A DNA stretch of 64,000 bases from Gramella sp. Hel_I_59 (GTDB lineage Bacteria > Bacteroidota > Bacteroidia > Flavobacteriales > Flavobacteriaceae). A model generated the notes under the pieces. It was not told where the DNA came from. It saw only the letters and a program-made list of their open reading frames with translations, and did no database searches. The position numbers were made by a program, and so were the translations under genes. Location: positions 1,550,001 through 1,614,000 of the forward strand of contig NZ_VFME01000001.1 of NCBI RefSeq assembly GCF_006714895.1. The letters run 5' to 3'. Below are positions 61,751 through 64,000 of the stretch, one piece after another. The stretch's first letter is position 1, and the number at the start of each line of letters is the position of its first letter.

Positions 61751-63658
61751 ATGAGTAACTACCATATAAAGAACCTGGAGGAATATTTTCAGGTATACCG
61801 AAAATCCATCCGTGAACCTGAAAATTTCTGGCAGGAAGTTGCTGAAGAACATTTTACGTGGAGACAAAAATGGGACAATGTACTTAGCTGGGATTTTAGT
61901 AAGCCCGAAGTAAAATGGTTTGAAAATGCCAAGCTGAATATTACTGAAAATTGTATAGATAGACATCTACTCGCCAGGGGAGATAAAACCGCTATTATCT
62001 GGGAGCCCAATGATCCTTCAGAAGAAACTTTGAAGATCAGCTATAATGAATTACATAAAAAAGTAAGTGAGTTTGCTAATGTTCTAAAAGCGAACGGAAT
62101 CGAAAAAGGGGATAGGGTATGCATTTATCTTCCTATGATTCCGGAACTGGCTTATTCAGTTTTAGCGTGTGCAAGAATTGGAGCAATACATTCTGTCGTG
62201 TTCGCAGGTTTTTCAGCTTCAGCATTGGCCGCCAGAACTCAGGATGCCGACTGCAAGATGATGATCACTTCCGATGGTTCTTTCCGCGGAGATAAAACGA
62301 TTGATCTTAAAGGTATCGTTGATAAGGCACTTGATAACTGTCCTGATGTAGAAAAAGTACTGGTTGCTAAGAGAACCGGAGCAAATGTACATATGGAAGC
62401 AGGAAGAGATATCTGGCTGGATGATGAAATGTCTAAAGCTGCTGATTCCTGTACTCCTGAGATCATGGATGCAGAAGATCCACTCTTTATATTGTATACC
62501 TCGGGATCTACAGGAAAACCAAAAGGTATGTTGCACACAACTGCAGGTTACATGGTTTATTCAGCATACACCTTTAAGAATATATTTAATTATCAGGATG
62601 ACGATGTGTACTGGTGTACTGCCGATATTGGATGGATTACAGGGCATTCGTATATAGTTTATGGACCGCTTTTAAATGGTGCGACCACCCTTATGTTCGA
62701 AGGTGTTCCTTCATATCCAGATTACGGTAGATTCTGGGAGATCGTTGAGAAACATAAAGTGAATCAATTCTATACTGCACCAACAGCAATTAGGGCTCTA
62801 GCGAAGAAGAAACTCGATTTTGTCAATAAATATGATCTTTCTTCATTAAAAGTGCTGGGAACGGTAGGCGAGCCAATTAATGAGGAAGCATGGCACTGGT
62901 ACGATAATAATATAGGTAAGAATAAAAGTCCTATCGTGGATACCTGGTGGCAAACGGAGACCGGCGGAATCATGATCTCTCCAATACCTTTTGCAACTCC
63001 TACAAAACCAACCTTTGCAACTTTACCCTTCCCCGGAATTCAGCCTGCTTTAATGGATGAGCATGGAAATGAATTAAAAGGAAATCAGGTTGATGGCAGG
63101 TTGTGTATAAAATTCCCGTGGCCATCTATGGCAAGAACTATATGGGGAAACCACGATAGATATAGAGATACTTATTTTTCGGCTTTTGAAAATAAATATT
63201 TTACTGGTGACGGAGCGATGCGTGATGAGGTTGGTTATTACCGAATTACCGGTAGAGTAGATGATGTTATTATAGTTTCAGGACATAATTTAGGGACTGC
63301 ACCAATCGAGGATGCCATCAATGAACATCCTGCGGTAGCTGAATCTGCCATAGTTGGATTCCCACATGAAGTAAAAGGCAATGCTCTATACGGATTCGTT
63401 ATTCTGAAAGAATCTGGAGAATCCAGAAATCACGATAATTTAAGAAAAGAAATCAATCAACAAATCGCAGATAAGATAGGGCCAATAGCAAAACCCGACA
63501 AAATTCAGTTTGTGGAAGGTTTACCGAAAACAAGAAGCGGTAAGATCATGCGTAGAATTTTACGAAAGATCGCAAGCAATGATACCTCTGATCTCGGGGA
63601 TACTTCAACATTACTAAACCCTGAAGTTGTTGAAGAAATTATTGAAGGAAAATTATAA
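61751..63658 (+). CDS. acs: acetyl-CoA synthetase
   Basis: 635 residues, full length. FTWRQKWDNVLSWDFSKPEV and WFENAKLNITENCIDRH (N-terminal Acs domain), ATP loop ILYTSGSTGKPKGMLHTTAG, WWQTETGGIMISP, YYRITGRVDDVIIVSGHNLG and the C-terminal PKTRSGKIMRRILRKIA, whose Lys is the usual acetylation site. Converts acetate, ATP and CoA to acetyl-CoA. Expressed alone with terminators on both sides. Confidence 0.96.
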   Translation: MSNYHIKNLEEYFQVYRKSIREPENFWQEVAEEHFTWRQKWDNVLSWDFSKPEVKWFENAKLNITENCIDRHLLARGDKTAIIWEPNDPSEETLKISYNELHKKVSEFANVLKANGIEKGDRVCIYLPMIPELAYSVLACARIGAIHSVVFAGFSASALAARTQDADCKMMITSDGSFRGDKTIDLKGIVDKALDNCPDVEKVLVAKRTGANVHMEAGRDIWLDDEMSKAADSCTPEIMDAEDPLFILYTSGSTGKPKGMLHTTAGYMVYSAYTFKNIFNYQDDDVYWCTADIGWITGHSYIVYGPLLNGATTLMFEGVPSYPDYGRFWEIVEKHKVNQFYTAPTAIRALAKKKLDFVNKYDLSSLKVLGTVGEPINEEAWHWYDNNIGKNKSPIVDTWWQTETGGIMISPIPFATPTKPTFATLPFPGIQPALMDEHGNELKGNQVDGRLCIKFPWPSMARTIWGNHDRYRDTYFSAFENKYFTGDGAMRDEVGYYRITGRVDDVIIVSGHNLGTAPIEDAINEHPAVAESAIVGFPHEVKGNALYGFVILKESGESRNHDNLRKEINQQIADKIGPIAKPDKIQFVEGLPKTRSGKIMRRILRKIASNDTSDLGDTSTLLNPEVVEEIIEGKL

Positions 63659-63662
63659 GTAT

Positions 63663-63690
63663 AAAGCCCCAGAACGGGGCTTTTTTTAAT
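63663..63690. terminator. terminator between acs and the exonuclease gene
   Basis: AAAGCCCC pairs with GGGGCTTT over a 5-nt loop, with a T-run to the right; it overlaps the stop codon of the minus-strand exonuclease gene. Confidence 0.85.
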
Positions 63691-64000
63691 ATCTATACCT
63701 AAGTAATTTCCGAATCTTGATATTTTTCGCGTCAATTTTAGCTATCAATTTCATAAATATGAGCGCTGTAATAAATGCATCACCAGAAGCAGTGTGCCTA
63801 TCGGTAAGATCGATGTTATAATCTTCAGCGATCTCATCCAGTGAATACACTTTATTCTTATCTATAAAGTTTGTTGCTATTCTGGTCTTCTTATAAAGAA
63901 TTGCGGTATCTAAAAATTTATTCTGTAGCCGTGGCAAACCGTTTCTTTCTAATGCTTTATTGATCATGTTTTTATCAAAACCGGCGTGATGGGCAACAAG
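63686..64000 (-). CDS. 3'-5' exonuclease (DnaQ-like), C-terminal part
   Basis: Partial: the frame continues past the right edge of the window. The visible 104 residues begin LVAHHAGFDKNMINKALERNG, then FLDTAILYKK, and LDEIAEDYNIDLTDRHTASGDAFITALIF, matching the ExoII and ExoIII segments (His-x-x-x-x-Asp) of DEDDh exonucleases. Such proteins are often annotated as a polymerase III epsilon-like subunit. Convergent with acs. Confidence 0.82.
   Translation of the reverse strand, partial: LVAHHAGFDKNMINKALERNGLPRLQNKFLDTAILYKKTRIATNFIDKNKVYSLDEIAEDYNIDLTDRHTASGDAFITALIFMKLIAKIDAKNIKIRKLLRYRY

Overview
This window looks like a chromosome segment of a marine Flavobacteriaceae bacterium, probably close to Gramella/Christiangramia. 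The evidence is the gliding genes gldF and gldG beside dnaN, a type IX secretion (T9SS) sorting domain, promoters of the TAnnTTTG type, low G+C, many genes without a clear Shine-Dalgarno site, and a DddY-like DMSP lyase. Assignments rest on motif recognition by eye; no database search was run.

Left part (1-34.7 kb): mostly ordinary chromosome. It holds a YqcI/YcgG (GntA-like) heme-enzyme family gene, a major-royal-jelly/yellow protein, a doxX-ohrR-oxidoreductase-SDR operon with a candidate operator, a DUF421 protein, the large catalase KatE, a GAF histidine kinase, a 1,496-residue tandem UvrA-like ATPase, a PLP enzyme, a LytS/LytTR-type two-component pair, an amidohydrolase, DUF429, KatG, a TPR kinase/response regulator pair, YitT, the DddY-like lyase, and a molybdoenzyme group (FdhF/YdeP, DUF7009, MobA). 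Stress defence (two catalases, a peroxide sensor, a UvrA paralogue) recurs.

Middle (34.7-52.7 kb): accessory DNA. A 30-bp direct repeat (29/30 identical) marks the 3' end of mnmE at 52681-52710 and a second copy at 37541-37570. Between them lies a roughly 15-kb genomic island with a tyrosine integrase next to mnmE and AGGTRCA repeats inside both ends. Cargo: a His-rich coiled-coil lipoprotein, a four-gene TonB-receptor operon with His-rich small proteins and a DUF4625 lipoprotein (likely metal uptake), a hipB-hipS-hipT tripartite toxin-antitoxin locus with three operator-like boxes spaced exactly 61 bp apart, a broken hsdR, and a large T9SS-secreted SBBP-repeat protein. Just outside the left end lies a decayed second copy of the DUF4625 gene.

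Right part (52.7-64 kb): core genes: mnmE, a DUF4870 protein, dnaN, a compact SAM-hydrolase/ABM/gldF/gldG cluster, phoH, purC, acs, and a 3'-5' exonuclease cut by the window edge.

The points most worth following up are the mnmE island with its end repeats, the HipBST locus and its periodic operators, DddY in a flavobacterium, and the tandem UvrA paralogue lacking the UvrB-binding domain.
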